Part shown: in pieces, positions 45,605-58,100 of the stretch | How the letters are laid out: every line of letters begins with the position of its first letter | Numbering within the stretch: position 1 is the first letter of the stretch | Origin: Ursus arctos | Taxonomy: Eukaryota; Chordata; Mammalia; Carnivora; Ursidae | Direction of reading: 5' to 3' | Length of the DNA stretch: 64,000 nucleotides | NCBI RefSeq assembly: GCF_023065955.2 | Contig: NW_026622897.1 | Span: forward strand, 4,407,001-4,471,000 | Translations under genes and position numbers: made by a program | The notes under the pieces: generated by a model | Databases searched by the model: none | What the model was told of the DNA's origin: nothing | Seen by the model: the letters and a program-made list of their open reading frames with translations, nothing else

Positions 45605-45810
45605 AAAGTGGAAAGAGCGCTGGCTTTGGAGCCAGGCACACCTGAACTCTAAACCTCTCTACAGCTTTTTCTACCTATGATTCCTTGATCAACCTATGAA
45701 CCATCTCTGAAATTGTCTTCACACCTTTAACATAATGGTGGTATACTTATTTCATGTGTTCCTGCGAAGATGAAATAAACTAGTATATAGGACATCCCTG
45801 GCATGGTGCT
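45605..45810 (+). mobile_element. MIR, sense
   Basis: GAAAGAGCGCTGGCTTTGGAGCCAGGCACACCTGAACTC is a well-kept MIR head. The body is diverged and ends GATGAAATAAACTAGTATATAGGACATCCCTGGCATGGTGC. Confidence 0.8.
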
Positions 45811-46124
45811 ACCAAACTCTAAACTCTGAACAAGAGGAAGTTGCAGTCGCTAGGTGACCTCCTGGGACCCTGGTCTTCAGTAAGACTTTGGGTAGTGTCA
45901 GTCGAATATTCGTCACTTCAGTCTAACCCAAGGTGCTGTAAAATGAGTAGTGCTGGCGGCTATACTGAAATGTGGGCTAACAATCATACCAAGCGAACTG
46001 CCTCTCTGTGGAATGAGCTATCATCAAAGATAAGGTTCCTGAAGTTTTACTAACAGAGGACCACTTAGCATGGAACTTTCTTTACCTTTACCCTGTTCAG
46101 AATGTTGTAGAAAGCACCTGTATT

Positions 46125-46640
46125 CTTCAATCTATTCATTTATCTATTGCTGTGTAAAAAACTAACCCCCAAATTTAACAGCTAAAAATAACAGCAACAA
46201 AGCAATTTCTTTGAGTCAGGAGTCCAGGAAGGGCTTAGTTGGGGTCTCTCACGAGGTTGCATTCAAACAGTAAACTGGGGCTGTGGTCTCATCTGAAGTC
46301 TTGGTGGGAGGAAGACTGAGGGGTCCACTTTCAATCCCATTCATCTAGCTGTTGAGGAGGCTTGGTCTCTTACCGGGACGAGCGATCTAAGAGAGTGAGA
46401 GAGAACCCAAGGTAGAAGGGCAGTATTTTTATGACCAGGTCTCACAGATGATACCTCACAATCTGCCATACTCTGTTCCCTACAAATAAGCCCCTCAGTC
46501 TAGCCCACAGTCACTGAGAGGGAATGACACAGTGGTATAAACCCCTGAAAGTGGGGGTCACTGGGGACTACCTCTCATGTAGTCATTGACACAATCATTT
46601 ATGCCTGAAAGCAAGGCTAGCTGACTGCTCTGTGATGGGA
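46125..46640. mobile_element. Ancient dispersed repeat, class unresolved
   Basis: TATTGCTGTGTAAAAAACTAACCCCCAAATTTAACAGCTAAAAATAACAGC, GAGTCAGGAGTCCAGGAAGGGCTTAG, GTCTCTCACGAGGTTGCA and GGGGCTGTGGTCTCATCTGAAG match a mammalian repeat I have seen often (LTR or DNA type) but cannot name reliably. Confidence 0.6.
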
Positions 46641-46644
46641 GCCA

Positions 46645-49300
46645 CTTTGTTGAGTTCCTGAATTGGCAGGGCACCATGGCTTTCTCTTCCACGTTTCTTA
46701 CAAGTGTAGAGGAGTTGGAAACTCACCCCCTTTCAGAAGAGTTCATATCCAGTAAATACATCACAGTACTTCAGACCACGTGTATAGCCAGTGCAGACTT
46801 CATGCAATTTCAGGATGTGCTTTCGTGGAAAAGGTAAGTGGGGAGCATGATCCAAAAGACCCTCTGTTACAAACATACCGGTCCAAATTCCACCCTGGAC
46901 TGTCCTGGTATTTACCAGCCTCCCAACCCAAGCCTGAATATTTCCAAAGACATTAGTTCAGTCCTTTGGAAAGCCTTTCAGGCCACAGTGGAATACGCTA
47001 ATATGCTAAATGTAGAGATGTTACCCTTGGAGTTTGCTAAATGTTTCTCTTGTGACCTGAAGGAGTTAATGTGACATACATGGCCTAACTCGTAATGAGG
47101 GCAGCCCTTGAGCCCTGAGGATAATAACGCTTTTTATATTAGCATCCTGCTGAGATCTCGGTTAGTAGTTTTTTAAAACAATGCACAGGCATATAATGAC
47201 TTTTTATTTTGTGTCTGGAGAACTAGAAATAATATTTAAATACCACTTCAAGTCAAAGATTACCAACAAAAGAAACACACTGTTAATCTGAAAGCTAAAT
47301 ACCTTTGCTTCAAATGCCAGAAAACATATATTGCTATTACTCATGAGGAACCGACCAATTACAGCCATGAATGCGAACTAGTAAACCCCAGATTTTCAAA
47401 CCATGGTTAATGGAGTTCTGGGATTCCTGAGAGATGTCACTGAGGACCCACAGGGAAGGGAGAGGGGAAGCCATCTAGAGAGGGCGGTGGCCCCCTCCCC
47501 AGCGAGGCTCTCATCTCAACTACAGCTCAGCTTCCATCTGTTCTACACACCAAGCTTTGCTTAAAATGTCCCACAAATTGGATAATACGCGGGATTGGCA
47601 AGTTCATGAGAAGTGCAGCTTTGTACATCGTAGGGATGAACACAAATTATTACAGCAGTTTTAGAGGGCAATTTGACATAACCTATCCCAGTTTAACTCC
47701 GGTACTTTGAGTCCCTGAGATTCCGCATCTAAAGTACCACAACCGCGAAGAGCTGAGTCTGGGGCGGCACGAGCTCGAGCAGGGTGGTACATTTCCTAGG
47801 AGAGTGAGCACTCTTTGTGGGATGATTAGCTCCTGACTGATTCTGTGAATTAAATTTTTATTTCCCTGTGTTGAGACACTGTGACACATAGGTCTTGATG
47901 AAATTTAAAGGAAGACCACTTGCAGGATACTGTTTATCACTCAATGGACAGTAATTTCTTTTTGTAAAAGGACCATTGTTTGCATTTTTTTATCCAGTAG
48001 CAAGACCACAAGAAAGTACTAAAACTGTTCGCTGAGCAGGGAAGTGAATAAATGTTAAGCAATATGTAAATACAGTAAAGTATCGATTATGTGCACCTGC
48101 ATAAAGAAAAAAGGATAATGACTATCTTTGCTGGACAGTGGAGCTGGAAATGCTCCTTTAGGAAAACAAAACGGCCATTTCTTATATATTCTCTCACCCA
48201 TTTTCTACTCAGATCCAAAGGAAGGAGAGAAGGAAGGAAGGGAGGGAAGGAGGAAGGGAGGGAGGGAGGGAGGAGTGAGTCATGGAAATGGCAGGTTAAA
48301 CAGATTGTTTCAAGACCATGAAAATAATTACATTATATATCTATGACAGTAGCAGCTTTAAAATTATTTTCATTGTCATGAGGGCAAGAACTACTTTTTG
48401 ACATCTCCAGGAAATGAAAATATATGTACAGTTAGTTTTATATTGTCAGTTAGATATTGAGTTACCAAAATTATAATTCTACTCAATATTTGAAGTGATC
48501 GCATAGAGGAAGAGTTAGCCTGATCTGAAACATAATTTTCCTTGACACTCTGTGTCACTCCATAAATATTTTTGTACTTAATGGACAAGATGTAGAAATA
48601 CAGCTTTTTGTCACATGCCTAGAGAAACAAAATCTATGCTACAATGCCATCTACATTGTATTTCTACCAAGAAGTGAAATATAGCTTTAATACCCCAGTA
48701 TAATATCCAAGGGTTATTTCGACAAGGGCAGGCTATATATATATTCAACAGCTAATATGGTATTTGACATGTGGCAGATGTCAATAAATATTTGGTGTTA
48801 ATGATGCCCCAATGGTCATTACACATACTCTCTTCATTATCATTTGTCTCTTCTGCTCCACTTTCACCAAAGAGTTTTATTTAGGTATAATTTACATGCC
48901 ATAAAATTCATTTGGGTGGTAGAATTCATATTCTTTACTAGATGGGCCAACTCTCTGAAACACCTATTATGTGCAAAGCTCCTTCTAGGGGACTCCTGCC
49001 TAGGGGCTCCTTCTTAACTACGTTCACACCATGCTACGGCCACATTGCCTCTCAAATTATGAATTAGCTGATTTAATAAGGAATGCACTCCAGACCCAAA
49101 GGCAGTCAGTCCACAGGAATCCCTTAGCCCATGGGATGAGTTAACAAGAAACTTCTGCCCAGTAGGGAGGGTGGTGACCACCTGTACTGATCAGATACTT
49201 CTCTGAGAGTCCAAACAGAAGGCATAAATAATTGAAGACCCAAAAGCTTAACTACAACACCCAGAATATAGCAGAGACAAAGTGAGAGGCTGCTATCACA
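46645..49300. other. Mostly unassigned intergenic sequence
   Basis: A weak L1 3' UTR trace (TTTATTTAGGTATAATTTACATGCC, antisense) lies at 48876-48912, and a (GGAA)n tract at 48219. The frame 46838-47074 (78 codons) has no recognisable domain. Confidence 0.35.
48219..48275. repeat. (GGAA/GGGA)n purine tract
   Basis: Imperfect GGAA and GGGA tetranucleotides ending in four GGGA units. It yields meaningless Gly/Arg/Glu-rich frames. Confidence 0.92.
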
Positions 49301-49305
49301 CTAAA

Positions 49306-49808
49306 GGGATAGAATAGGATAAGATAGGATAGGATAGGATAGGATAGGATAGGATAGGATAGGATAGGATAGGAAAGGATAGGATAGGGGAGAGGAGGGA
49401 AGGGAGGGGTAGGGAGGGGTAGGGAGGGGAAGGGAAGGGAAGGGAAGGGAAGGGAAGGGAAGGGAACGGAAGGGAAGGGAAGGGAAGGGAAGGGAAGGGA
49501 AGGGAGGATAGGATAGGATAGGATAGGATAGGATAGGATAGGATAGGATAAGATAGGGGAGGGGAAGGGAGGAGAGGATAGGATAGGATAAGATAGGGGA
49601 GGGGAAGGGAGGAGAGGATAGGATAGGATAAGATAGGGGAGGGGAGGGGAAAGAAGGGAAGGGGAGGAGAGCATAAGATAGAGGAGGGGAAGGGAGGGGA
49701 GGGAAAAGGGGAGGGGAAAGGGGAGGGGAGGGGAGGGGAGGGGAGGGGAGGGGAGGAGAGGAGAGGAGAGGAGAGGAGAGGAGAGGAGAGGAGAGGAGAG
49801 GAGAGGAT
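49306..49808. repeat. 500-bp compound pentanucleotide array
   Basis: Blocks in order: (AGGAT)n about 49316-49385; GGGAGGGGTA-type mix to 49430; (GGGAA)n about 49430-49504; (AGGAT)n about 49505-49545; a 40-bp higher-order unit (GGATAGGATAAGATAGGGGA followed by GGGGAAGGGAGGAGAGGATA) twice plus a part from 49541; (GGGGA)n; then (GGAGA)n to 49807. The plus strand is purine except for the T in GGATA. Minus-strand frames of 201 and 140 codons (Ser/Pro/Leu only) are artefacts of it. Confidence 0.97.
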
Positions 49809-50164
49809 CCCTGCCATGAGAGATGAATGAGAATATCTGCTCCTAGAGCTCAAGGGTACTCCAACCCAGAGGGACTCCATGGAGGAGTGAAGGAGCCCCA
49901 TCTAACAACTGAGACACAAGGTTTACCAGTGTTCCCTGTTTAGCTGATGCTGTAACTCATCTCCCAAGGCATCTTAACAATAGTTGAGCTTGACCCTGGT
50001 TATGCCCATTTCAGCAACTTTGTACACAGTCCTTGATCATATCATGCAAGCACCAGAGGCTGGTCTATTGCCTTGGGCTGGTAGCTCAACTGGGGGTTCA
50101 GTGATTTATTTTCCCCTAAGTCATTGCCAAAACAATTTTGCTTCTAATGAAAATGATAGCAGTA

Positions 50165-50395
50165 CCTTACATGTATTTGTTGAGCACTTATTGTTTACTC
50201 AGTCCATCTTTTTCAGACTGAATTTTTCCCAAGAATCAAATAAAGTAAGATTGGTCATTATTCCCATTTTATAAGTGGCCTAAGTCTAAAAAAATATGAA
50301 GTAGCTTGCTCAAAGGCACACAGCCAGTTACTAAAGTCAAGATTCAAGCTGGGGCTACCAGATGCTATGATCCAGAACACCTAGCCACTAAGCAT
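50165..50395 (-). mobile_element. MIR, antisense
   Basis: TTGTTGAGCACTTATTGTTTACTCAG, GGTCATTATTCCCATTTTATAAGTGG and TAGCTTGCTCAAAGGCACACAGCCAGTTACTAAAGTC are a good reversed MIR. Confidence 0.85.
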
Positions 50396-50834
50396 ATGGC
50401 CTTGAATTTATTGGGTATGAGTATGATCTCTGGATCGCCCAAGGAGAGGTTAAGGTCAAGAGAGAACCTAGAAAAATATGTACAGAATTCCCTGGTGCTC
50501 TGTCACAATTATGCCTTAAAAGAAACTAGACTGCTTTCCAGTTCTCTTGAGATCTAGCTTTGTGCAATATCAGCTCTTCTTAAAGGCTAACTTTGTGATA
50601 GAAATTACTATCTTATTGATGTCCTCATAATAAACTCATATTACTTAAGGCAGCATAAGTGTGTCTCAGCTACTTGAAACCTAGAAACAAACAAAAAAAG
50701 CAAGCCAACCACAACAAAAAATCTAACTAAAACATATGCTGTTGCAAGGAAAAGGCATTCATCCTTTGTTTCCTTCAAATAAAGAATGGATAATAGAGTG
50801 AGGAAGACAGCAAGATGGTGAGCATGGTGATTAT

Positions 50835-51300
50835 ATTAGTCAGGGTCCCAGCAGGAAACAGCTGGCAGACTCAAATGGGAGAATTTGAGGAGAGTTTAAC
50901 AAAGGAGTTATGTACAAAGGTTTGAGCAGGCATCAGGGAAATCACACAGAATGATGATGGTGAGGGGATGGAGACATAACGAGAACCTGGAGACAGAACT
51001 GTGTGGAGAGGGTCATGTGGAAGTCACTGTGGTCTTTCATCATTCAAGGAGGAAGCAACAAGCCCAAGGTGACCCTGAAGAGAGGGAACCAGGGGAATAA
51101 ATACTCTGACCTCACCATCCCCCGAACACCTGCAATTCTCCTTCAGCCAAGTTCAGCTTGAAGCTTGAGTTATAGGAAGGCTGCTGCTGTGGGTCAGCAT
51201 TCTGGGGCAAAGACAGGGCGGAGAGTGCACAGGGAAGGGAAAATTGGAAGATACCTGCATTCAGTGGTAAAAACAAAGGGTTGATGGAGATCAGATTTAA
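50835..51300. mobile_element. Possible old interspersed repeat, class unresolved
   Basis: TATTAGTCAGGGTCCCAGCAGGAAACAGCTGGCAGACTCAAATGGGAGAATTTGAGGAGAGTTTAACAAAGG is a phrase I associate with a mammalian repeat. A similar but weaker layout lies at 53820-54030 and 54460-54640. Confidence 0.45.
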
Positions 51301-51312
51301 GAAAAAAGGAGA

Positions 51313-51506
51313 GGGGCGCCTGGGTGGCACAGCAGTTAAGCGTCTGCCTTCGGCTCAGGGCGTGATCCCGGCATTGTGGGATCGAGCCCCACGTCAGGCT
51401 CCTCTGCTGTGAGCCTGCTTCTTCCTCTCCCACTCCCCCTACTTGTGTTCCCCCTCTCGCTGGCTGTCTCTATCTCTGTCAAATAAATAAAATCTTTAAA
51501 ACAAAA
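51313..51506 (+). mobile_element. Young arctoid-type Carnivora SINE, perfect 14-bp target duplication
   Basis: AAGAAAAAAGGAGA occurs at 51299-51312 and 51507-51520. The element has GGGGCGCCTGGGTGGCACAG, GGCATTGTGGGATCGAG and TCGCTGGCTGTCTCTATCTCTGTC, the derived form also seen at 54050 and 59094. Confidence 0.96.
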
Positions 51507-51774
51507 AAGAAAAAAGGAGAAATTATAACAATATGGAGAAGGCAGTTACAGAAATGTGTCAGGTAAGTGAATGGAAAATCCCTTTGCACCATCTCCCTTT
51601 GGCTCCTTGGGACCTTCGGACTAATATTCTTGTTCATACTGCCTCTGCAAAGTCCAAGACCAATCACTAGCATAGGCCTTATTATAAGATTGATTCTAAT
51701 TAAACAGTCTTCTCAAGTTTCTTCCTACTGTTAAAACATTTTGTTCCTAACATTTATAGAATTAGCACCAAGAC

Positions 51775-52815
51775 TTCTCAAACTTTTCCAAAAACTTCAA
51801 GAGGAGAGAATACTCACAAACTCAATTTTTTGAGGCCATCACTACTTGAAGACCAAAGCCAGATAAGAACATTACAGGAAAAGAGAACTACAGGCCAATG
51901 ATTCTGATGAATACAGATGCAAAAAATTTCAACAAAATATTAGCAAACTGAATTCAACAGCACATTAAGGGGTCATACACCATGATCAAGCAGGATTTAT
52001 CATTGGGATCCAAGAATATTTCAACTTACATAAGTCAATAAATATGATTCAACACAATAGAGGAAAGATTAAAAACCATATGATAATCTCAATAGATGCA
52101 GAAAAAGCATTTGACAAAATACAACATCCTTTCATAATAAAAATTTTCAACAAAGTGGGTGTACAAGAAACATATTTCAACAAAATAAAGGCCACATATG
52201 ACAAGCTCACAGCTAACATACTTAATGGTGAAGGGTAGAAAGCTTTTCCTCTAAGATCAGAAACAAAACAATGGTACCCATTCTCACCACTCCTGTTTGA
52301 TACAGTACTGGAAGTCCCAGCCATAGCAATTAGGAAAGAAAAAGAAATAAATGCATCCAAATCAGAAAGCTAGAAGTAAAACTGTCTTTATTTGCAGATG
52401 TTCTGATCTCATATCTACAAAATCCTAGAGAGTCTACCAAAAACTGTCAGAACCAATCAACAAATTCAGTAAAGCTGTAGGATACAAAATCAACATAAAG
52501 AAATCAGTTGTCCAGCTGCTATAAAACAAAAATGCTGATCCTAAAATTTATGTTTCTTAAAATTCAAGGGACCCAAGATAGCCAAATAATATTGAGAAAG
52601 AACAAAATTGGAGGCCTCACACTTCGAAAAGATCAATAAAACATATAAATCTCTAGTCAGATCGATGTAGAAAAGAAAGGGGGAGAATTCACACATTACC
52701 AATATCAGGAATGAGAGAGGTACATCACTATGGCTCTTCCATCTATTCAAGAATAATAAGAGAAGAAAAGGTTGAATTCCTTGAAATATACCAACTACCA
52801 AACCTCAAGAAGGAA
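51775..52815 (+). mobile_element. L1 ORF2 fragment, rearranged
   Basis: It includes the reverse-transcriptase region; the frame near 52090 encodes [16 protein letters not shown], diagnostic for L1. Stops and frameshifts make it dead. From about 52620 the sequence (GATCAATAAAACATATAAATCTCTAGTCAG... ATTACCAATATCAGGAATGAGAGAGG... AATTCCTTGAAATATACCAACTACC) is from a part of ORF2 that normally lies upstream of 51775. Confidence 0.88.
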
Positions 52816-53014
52816 TAAAGGCTTTATTTATGGATTAACTAAAATAGCATGTATTATTGATGGTGGCTGACAGGCACATAAGGGTTCAGTATGCTCTTCT
52901 CTCTGCTTTTATGTATTTTTTTTGAAAGATCATCAATTTTTTAAAGAAATAGATACAGCACAAAGCAAAACAAATATTTATCAAGTGTTCAGCTTCCTTT
53001 GATGAGATTCTATG

Positions 53015-53160
53015 TGGTCTCTAATCTCCACTAGCAAATTGGATGGCCTTAAGCAAGCCATTAGCTTCTTTAAATTTCAGTTTTTCTATTTGCCACATGA
53101 AGGAATCGACCTAAATCATAAGATTCCTTCTTAGCTCTCAAGTTCTATGATTTTGAACTA
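53015..53160 (+). mobile_element. MIR, sense
   Basis: AATTGGATGGCCTTAAGCAAGCCATTAGCTTCTTTAAATTTCAGTTTTTCTATTTGCC and TCCTTCTTAGCTCTCAAGTTCTATGATTTTGA keep the MIR order. Confidence 0.75.
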
Positions 53161-54049
53161 ATGAATTCCAAGACTTCCTATGTATGTTTCCTCCACAGAA
53201 CACACTAGATAGCAGTATGACTGGGTATGACCACTGCAGCAATACTTGTTTGGTGAGGAAAATCCATGAGTTACTTATGGCTTCTCTGAGTCCCCAAAAT
53301 ATGCAAACCAAATGTAAAAACCAAATTACTACTAACTACTTTGTTCTTCATATTCCCCCCCTCTTTCTTCCTCCCTTCCCTCCAACCCCCTCTTTCTCTC
53401 TATTTCTTCCTATTAATGGCAAGTTTAATTATGTTCTTATATATATTATCAATTTTTAAAAATAGAATATGGTATAATAGAATTAATACTAAATCTGCAG
53501 GGAATACTGCTATCTTCCTTTTGTGATTCAGAAGGAATGAGTCCGTTAGGACTGTTGAATTACCCCAGATCATAATTATATAGTAGATGCCCTTCACATA
53601 ATTTCTCCTTCTCTGGGGCCAGCTCCCAGTGAAACATGTTTTAAGTACACTTTCGCATTTATCAAAGTTGACTGATCCCAGAGTAGACCCCTGACACACA
53701 TCCGTCAGTCTGTCCTGAACAGTTGAAAAAATAAAACTTAGGTTCACAAAGTTTCTGAGTCACTGTGATGGCTCTCCTCTAGAAGAAAGAGAGGGAACTC
53801 CATAATCTGCTGCCAAATCCTTGTTATCAGTCAGTATTCGGCCATAAGGCAAAACCCAGTTACTTCAAGAGAAAGAATTTTATGTAGAGAATTGCCAATA
53901 AGGCACTGAAGAAGTGCAAAGGCAGAAAGTGAACAAAGGTATCACGGAGGTAGCAAATACCGGAGGCAGCTCCTGCATGACTGGGAAATAGAAGCAGCTA
54001 GAATTGTCAGAACTGAGGGAACAATTCTAACAATTCTACATATTTTTTT

Positions 54050-54257
54050 AAATAAACCTTTTTTTTAAAAGATTTTATTTATTTATTTGACAGTGATAGA
54101 GACAGCCGGCGAAAGAGGGAACACAAGCAGGGGGAGTGGGAGAGGAAGCAGCAGGCTTCCCAGTGGAGGAGCCTGACGCGGGGCTCGATCCCAGAACGCT
54201 GGGATCACGCCCTGAGCTGAAGGCAGATGCTTAACGACTGAGCCACCCAGGCACCCC
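54050..54257 (-). mobile_element. Arctoid-type Carnivora SINE, antisense
   Basis: GACAGTGATAGAGACAGCCGGCGAAAGAGGGAACACAAGCAGGGGGAGTGGGAGAGGAAG is the derived body. CAATTCTACATA flanks both ends (54031 and 54258). Confidence 0.95.
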
Positions 54258-54269
54258 CAATTCTACATA

Positions 54270-54437
54270 ATTTTTAAAGGTTTATTTATTTATTTGAGAA
54301 GGAGAGCGAGAGGGAATCCGAAGTAGACTGCCCCTTGAGTGCAGAGCCCAAGGAGGGCTTGATCTCATGACACGGACATCATGATCTGAGCTGAAATCAA
54401 AAGTTGGACGCTTAACCTACTGAGCCACCCAGGCACC
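54270..54437 (-). mobile_element. Older Carnivora SINE at the same target as its neighbour
   Basis: GAGAAGGAGAGCGAGAGGG body and CTGAGCCACCCAGGCACCCC head. Its target duplications are the AATTCTACATAATTT at 54259 and a mutated AGTTCCGCATATTT at 54439. Confidence 0.93.
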
Positions 54438-54974
54438 CCCAGTTCCGCATATTTCTTCTCACACTCCTGAGATGAGAGTGGTGGAGAGGAGACTGCCTAA
54501 GGAACCCTGATGCTTGCAGTCAGCTCTGGAGGAGAATGCAACTTGGAAATGCTGGGCTTAGGGCCCTCCCTCTTAGAGGCGAGGCAGAGAGGAGCCAGAG
54601 CTTTGCTGGGAGTCAGAAGCTGAGGGTGATGGCAAAACAACACAATGTGAAAACTAAATTCTGAATCCCAAAATGCAACTTTTGCAGTATTCTGTGCTGG
54701 CAAATGAGAACTGCAGAGAGTGCCGGGAAGGACTTGTGTCTGGATCAAAGGCTGGCACTAACTAAGTAACTCAGAGAGGAGTTATGTTCCCAGAGGAGAG
54801 TAAAGTTCCCAAAGATCTCAGTGGCATTCATCCCTACACACCACTGAAACACCACTCACTGTCTGCTCCCCCAGATCCCACCCCCAATTTGGAAAACGCT
54901 TCCTTGAGAGGCTTCTCAAGAAGCCAAAGCATAAAATGGAAAACTTCCTGGGAATTTAGTACAGAAGAGTTGTG

Positions 54975-55150
54975 TGGGAAGGCTTTGGTGTCACACAGAA
55001 TTGAGTATTGAATCCCAGCTCAACCACTTACTAGTGATTAACTTACCTTGGGAAACTATCTTTACCCTTCTGCACCTGGGTTTCCTTGTCTACAGAAGAG
55101 GGGTAATAATACCATCTCATAGGTTGCTGTAGTGATGAGTGTATTTTAAT
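54975..55150 (+). mobile_element. MIR, sense
   Basis: AATTGAGTATTGAATCCCAGCTCAACCACTTACTAGTG, CCTTCTGCACCTGGGTTTCCTTGTCTACAGAAGAGGGGTAATAATACC is a clear MIR. Confidence 0.88.
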
Positions 55151-58100
55151 AGAGTGTCTCAAGCAGTAGACCCAAATATTCCGCTGCAGGAGGAACCGCT
55201 GTATGGACGGTTGCACAGGTTGACGATATACATCACCTGTGGGCCAGCCTGGCTGCTGTCCTGTTTGTTCCGTCATTCAGCGTACATTTACTGAATTAAT
55301 GTTTTGTGTCCGACAACCTGCAAAACTCTGGAATACCACAGTGAGAACACGTTATGGTCCTGACCATAAGAGGGCTAATAGTGCAGCAGAGGAGATGAGC
55401 AAGTAAACGGTTACGAGCAAAATCATTAGTGGCTGCCAGCAAGTCTTTGACGCTTTGTGAAGGCAACATTAGGGCACTGAAGCCAAAATTGTCACCTCTC
55501 TTCATATGGAAAACAGGGAACCTGTACGTCAAATGTGATAGGACATAGAAAGTGCCTGATACATAGCAAGTAACCAATAGATGTGAGCTCCCTTCTGCCC
55601 CTACTAGAGATGTGTCTTAAATTCTTATGTACCTGTGACATTTTGCCCCATGTCTTTGGTAGATACAAGTTTCGCTCGATGATCTCACTCTTTACGTTTC
55701 CTATGAAATAAGACCCTCCGACAAAATGGCCCATGTTATCCGGAGGGGTTTCTGTGCCCCGATCCATCTATCTCTGATCTTCTTCTTGTCTAGGGTGGGG
55801 GTTTCCCTAAGTGCTTTTCTGTGATGGGAAGGCCAGGGGGTGACTGTGTGAGTATGTGTGAGAAATGTTGACTTGTGGCTTCCGTGAGAAGACAGCATTT
55901 TACTTCTTTCCAAAACAACGCAATCTGTGGAGAGCATCAAAGTCTAAGGGATTGCTCTGTTGTCCTTGAAGTATTTCTGGCAGTCATATTGGGAAAAAGA
56001 AAATAGTTCTCCTCTGAAACTCAAATTACTCTGGAACAGGACCTTTCATAGGCTGTTTACGTTGTAATGTGTCTGTAAATTATCTCCAATCTGAGTTCAC
56101 AAAGGGAAGGGATGGAAGTATGTAGCTTTTAATAATTGCTTTTAGCTTTCCTGTCCTGATCAAAGACCAGTTTTGATAACTGCACCTTGCTCTAAAATTC
56201 CTTCCGTATTGAACTGGACGTAATATATTCATTTATTATTATAAATGGCCATGTCTTACTATCTCATGATGTTTTAAGGCTGTCCTTCCTCTGCCCTTGG
56301 CCATTTTACACACGAATGCAGTTAATCCAACACCAGTGAATTCGGAGCACTGTTACGTACGAATCTCCTTTGGATTCAGTTTCCTTTAGCTTTCAGTTTA
56401 AACTCCAATCTTTAATTTTAGATAAATTAAGCACTTCCTTAACTCACTAGAATGACAACTGGTTTTACTGGATAAAAGCAAAATTCTGAACATTATTAAT
56501 GAGGAAAGAAAAAAATGGGAAGAAAACGAAGATGAAGATTGCAAATATGGCATGGCTCATCACAGAATGTTGGTTTTAAGAGGAGGACTTAAATCATGAG
56601 AGTTATTCTGTATTAAATAGGCTCTATTTAATTGCAAGGAGCAGTTACTCTTAAGTAATAAGAATACTGGAAGTGAACGGGTAAATCGAATGCTGAGAAT
56701 TTAGCTCAACTGCCCCATACCATTGCTGCCTCAGCCTCTATTCTGTGAGGACAAGGGGCCTGCGGGGCCGTGACCTGACATGAGCCGCTCCACCCCCACC
56801 CTCAGAGCACAGAGTCACAAGCAAATGTGATTTCCTGCTATGACTGCCCCTTAGGCCTTGAGAAAAGCATTCTCCCTGTCTCCTGGGGCCTTCCCTTCAC
56901 ACACCCCTTAGAGAAGACCCCTGCTAAGCTCACCAAAACCCAGCGCTTTTTGGTTTGTATTGACCAATCTGGCCTTAGCCAGGGAACCCCAAAGCACTTC
57001 ACCCTTGGACTGTAAAAAAGGCACGTGCCCCGGATCCTGCTGGGCGCTCATTGCCTACCTGCGGCCTCTACCTCCCAGCGTGGCCTCCAGGCACGCCCTG
57101 TACCGCCTCCAGGACTTGGGAGTAGTCGACTTCTCTAATTCCCCCGCGGTCCTTGGTTAAATCCATCTGACACACTGGGGCCCTACTTCACAAATGTTAA
57201 TTTGACAAAATTACGACAGTAAGTGAGACAAGAAGCCGTCCCAGCACTCATGCCCCGGGACTGGGCGGTGATGGGGGGCTGGTGGGAAGAGAACATTATT
57301 CAGGATGCTTCAGAGCACCTACATCACCCCAGTGATGCGCCGGCAGCTCCGCCCCAGTAAACGCGGCATCTCTCAGCCGCAAGGTGTTACTCCATACCCC
57401 GCTGTACCCGCTGTTCCTGCTGCATCTGTGTCCTATTTACCTTTCCCTCTGTGCCTACTCACTTCTACTGGCTCCTATCCCTGCATCTACTCCTGCCTAC
57501 TGCCCTTCCTCTGTGTGGATTTTATCCTCCCCAAAGAGAATCTTAGTGGGTAGGAATGTCTTCATCCACGATGACACACCCTATTGAGCACAACTCTTCC
57601 ACCAAGACACCCCACAGACTTTGACCGCAATCTTCAGCTGAGTAGATCTTACTCTCTCAGGGGCCACAAGAAACTTAAAGAATGTTTCTCCAAATTGTAT
57701 TATCTCCGGATCATTAGATGGACATTTGTATATATGCTTCCAATAACAATTTTAGGTAAACATTTTATGAGAATTATAACACATTTAAATAATAAAAGCA
57801 TACATTTTACATATTAATAATATTTTACTAACAATATTATTTGTTTCAGTAAGAGGTAAGATAATAGGTCTTTATACAGACCACTGAAAGCTTGAACCAT
57901 GGGTTCTTATCCAGGAAGTTTCTTTTCTTAATTTTTCCTTCTACAAAATTAAAAATCTAAACTCAAAGTAATATTGGGAATAGCAGTAAGGGTGTAGTGT
58001 CTTTCTTTTCCAGAAGCTCTGTCTTTTAAGATGGAATGTAGACTTAGAAACTATGGATTCCAGAAGATATTAAAGAGATTTAAAAAATGATGTGCACATG

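Noticed and set aside
46838..47074. 78-codon plus-strand frame (TGPNSTLDCPGIYQPPNP)
   Set aside because: Considered as a retroelement or retrogene relic, but no domain or motif could be recognised and it lacks neighbours in frame.
49252..49901. 201- and 140-codon Ser/Pro/Leu frames on the minus strand
   Set aside because: Pure translations of the pentanucleotide array; 15-base periodicity keeps them free of stops.
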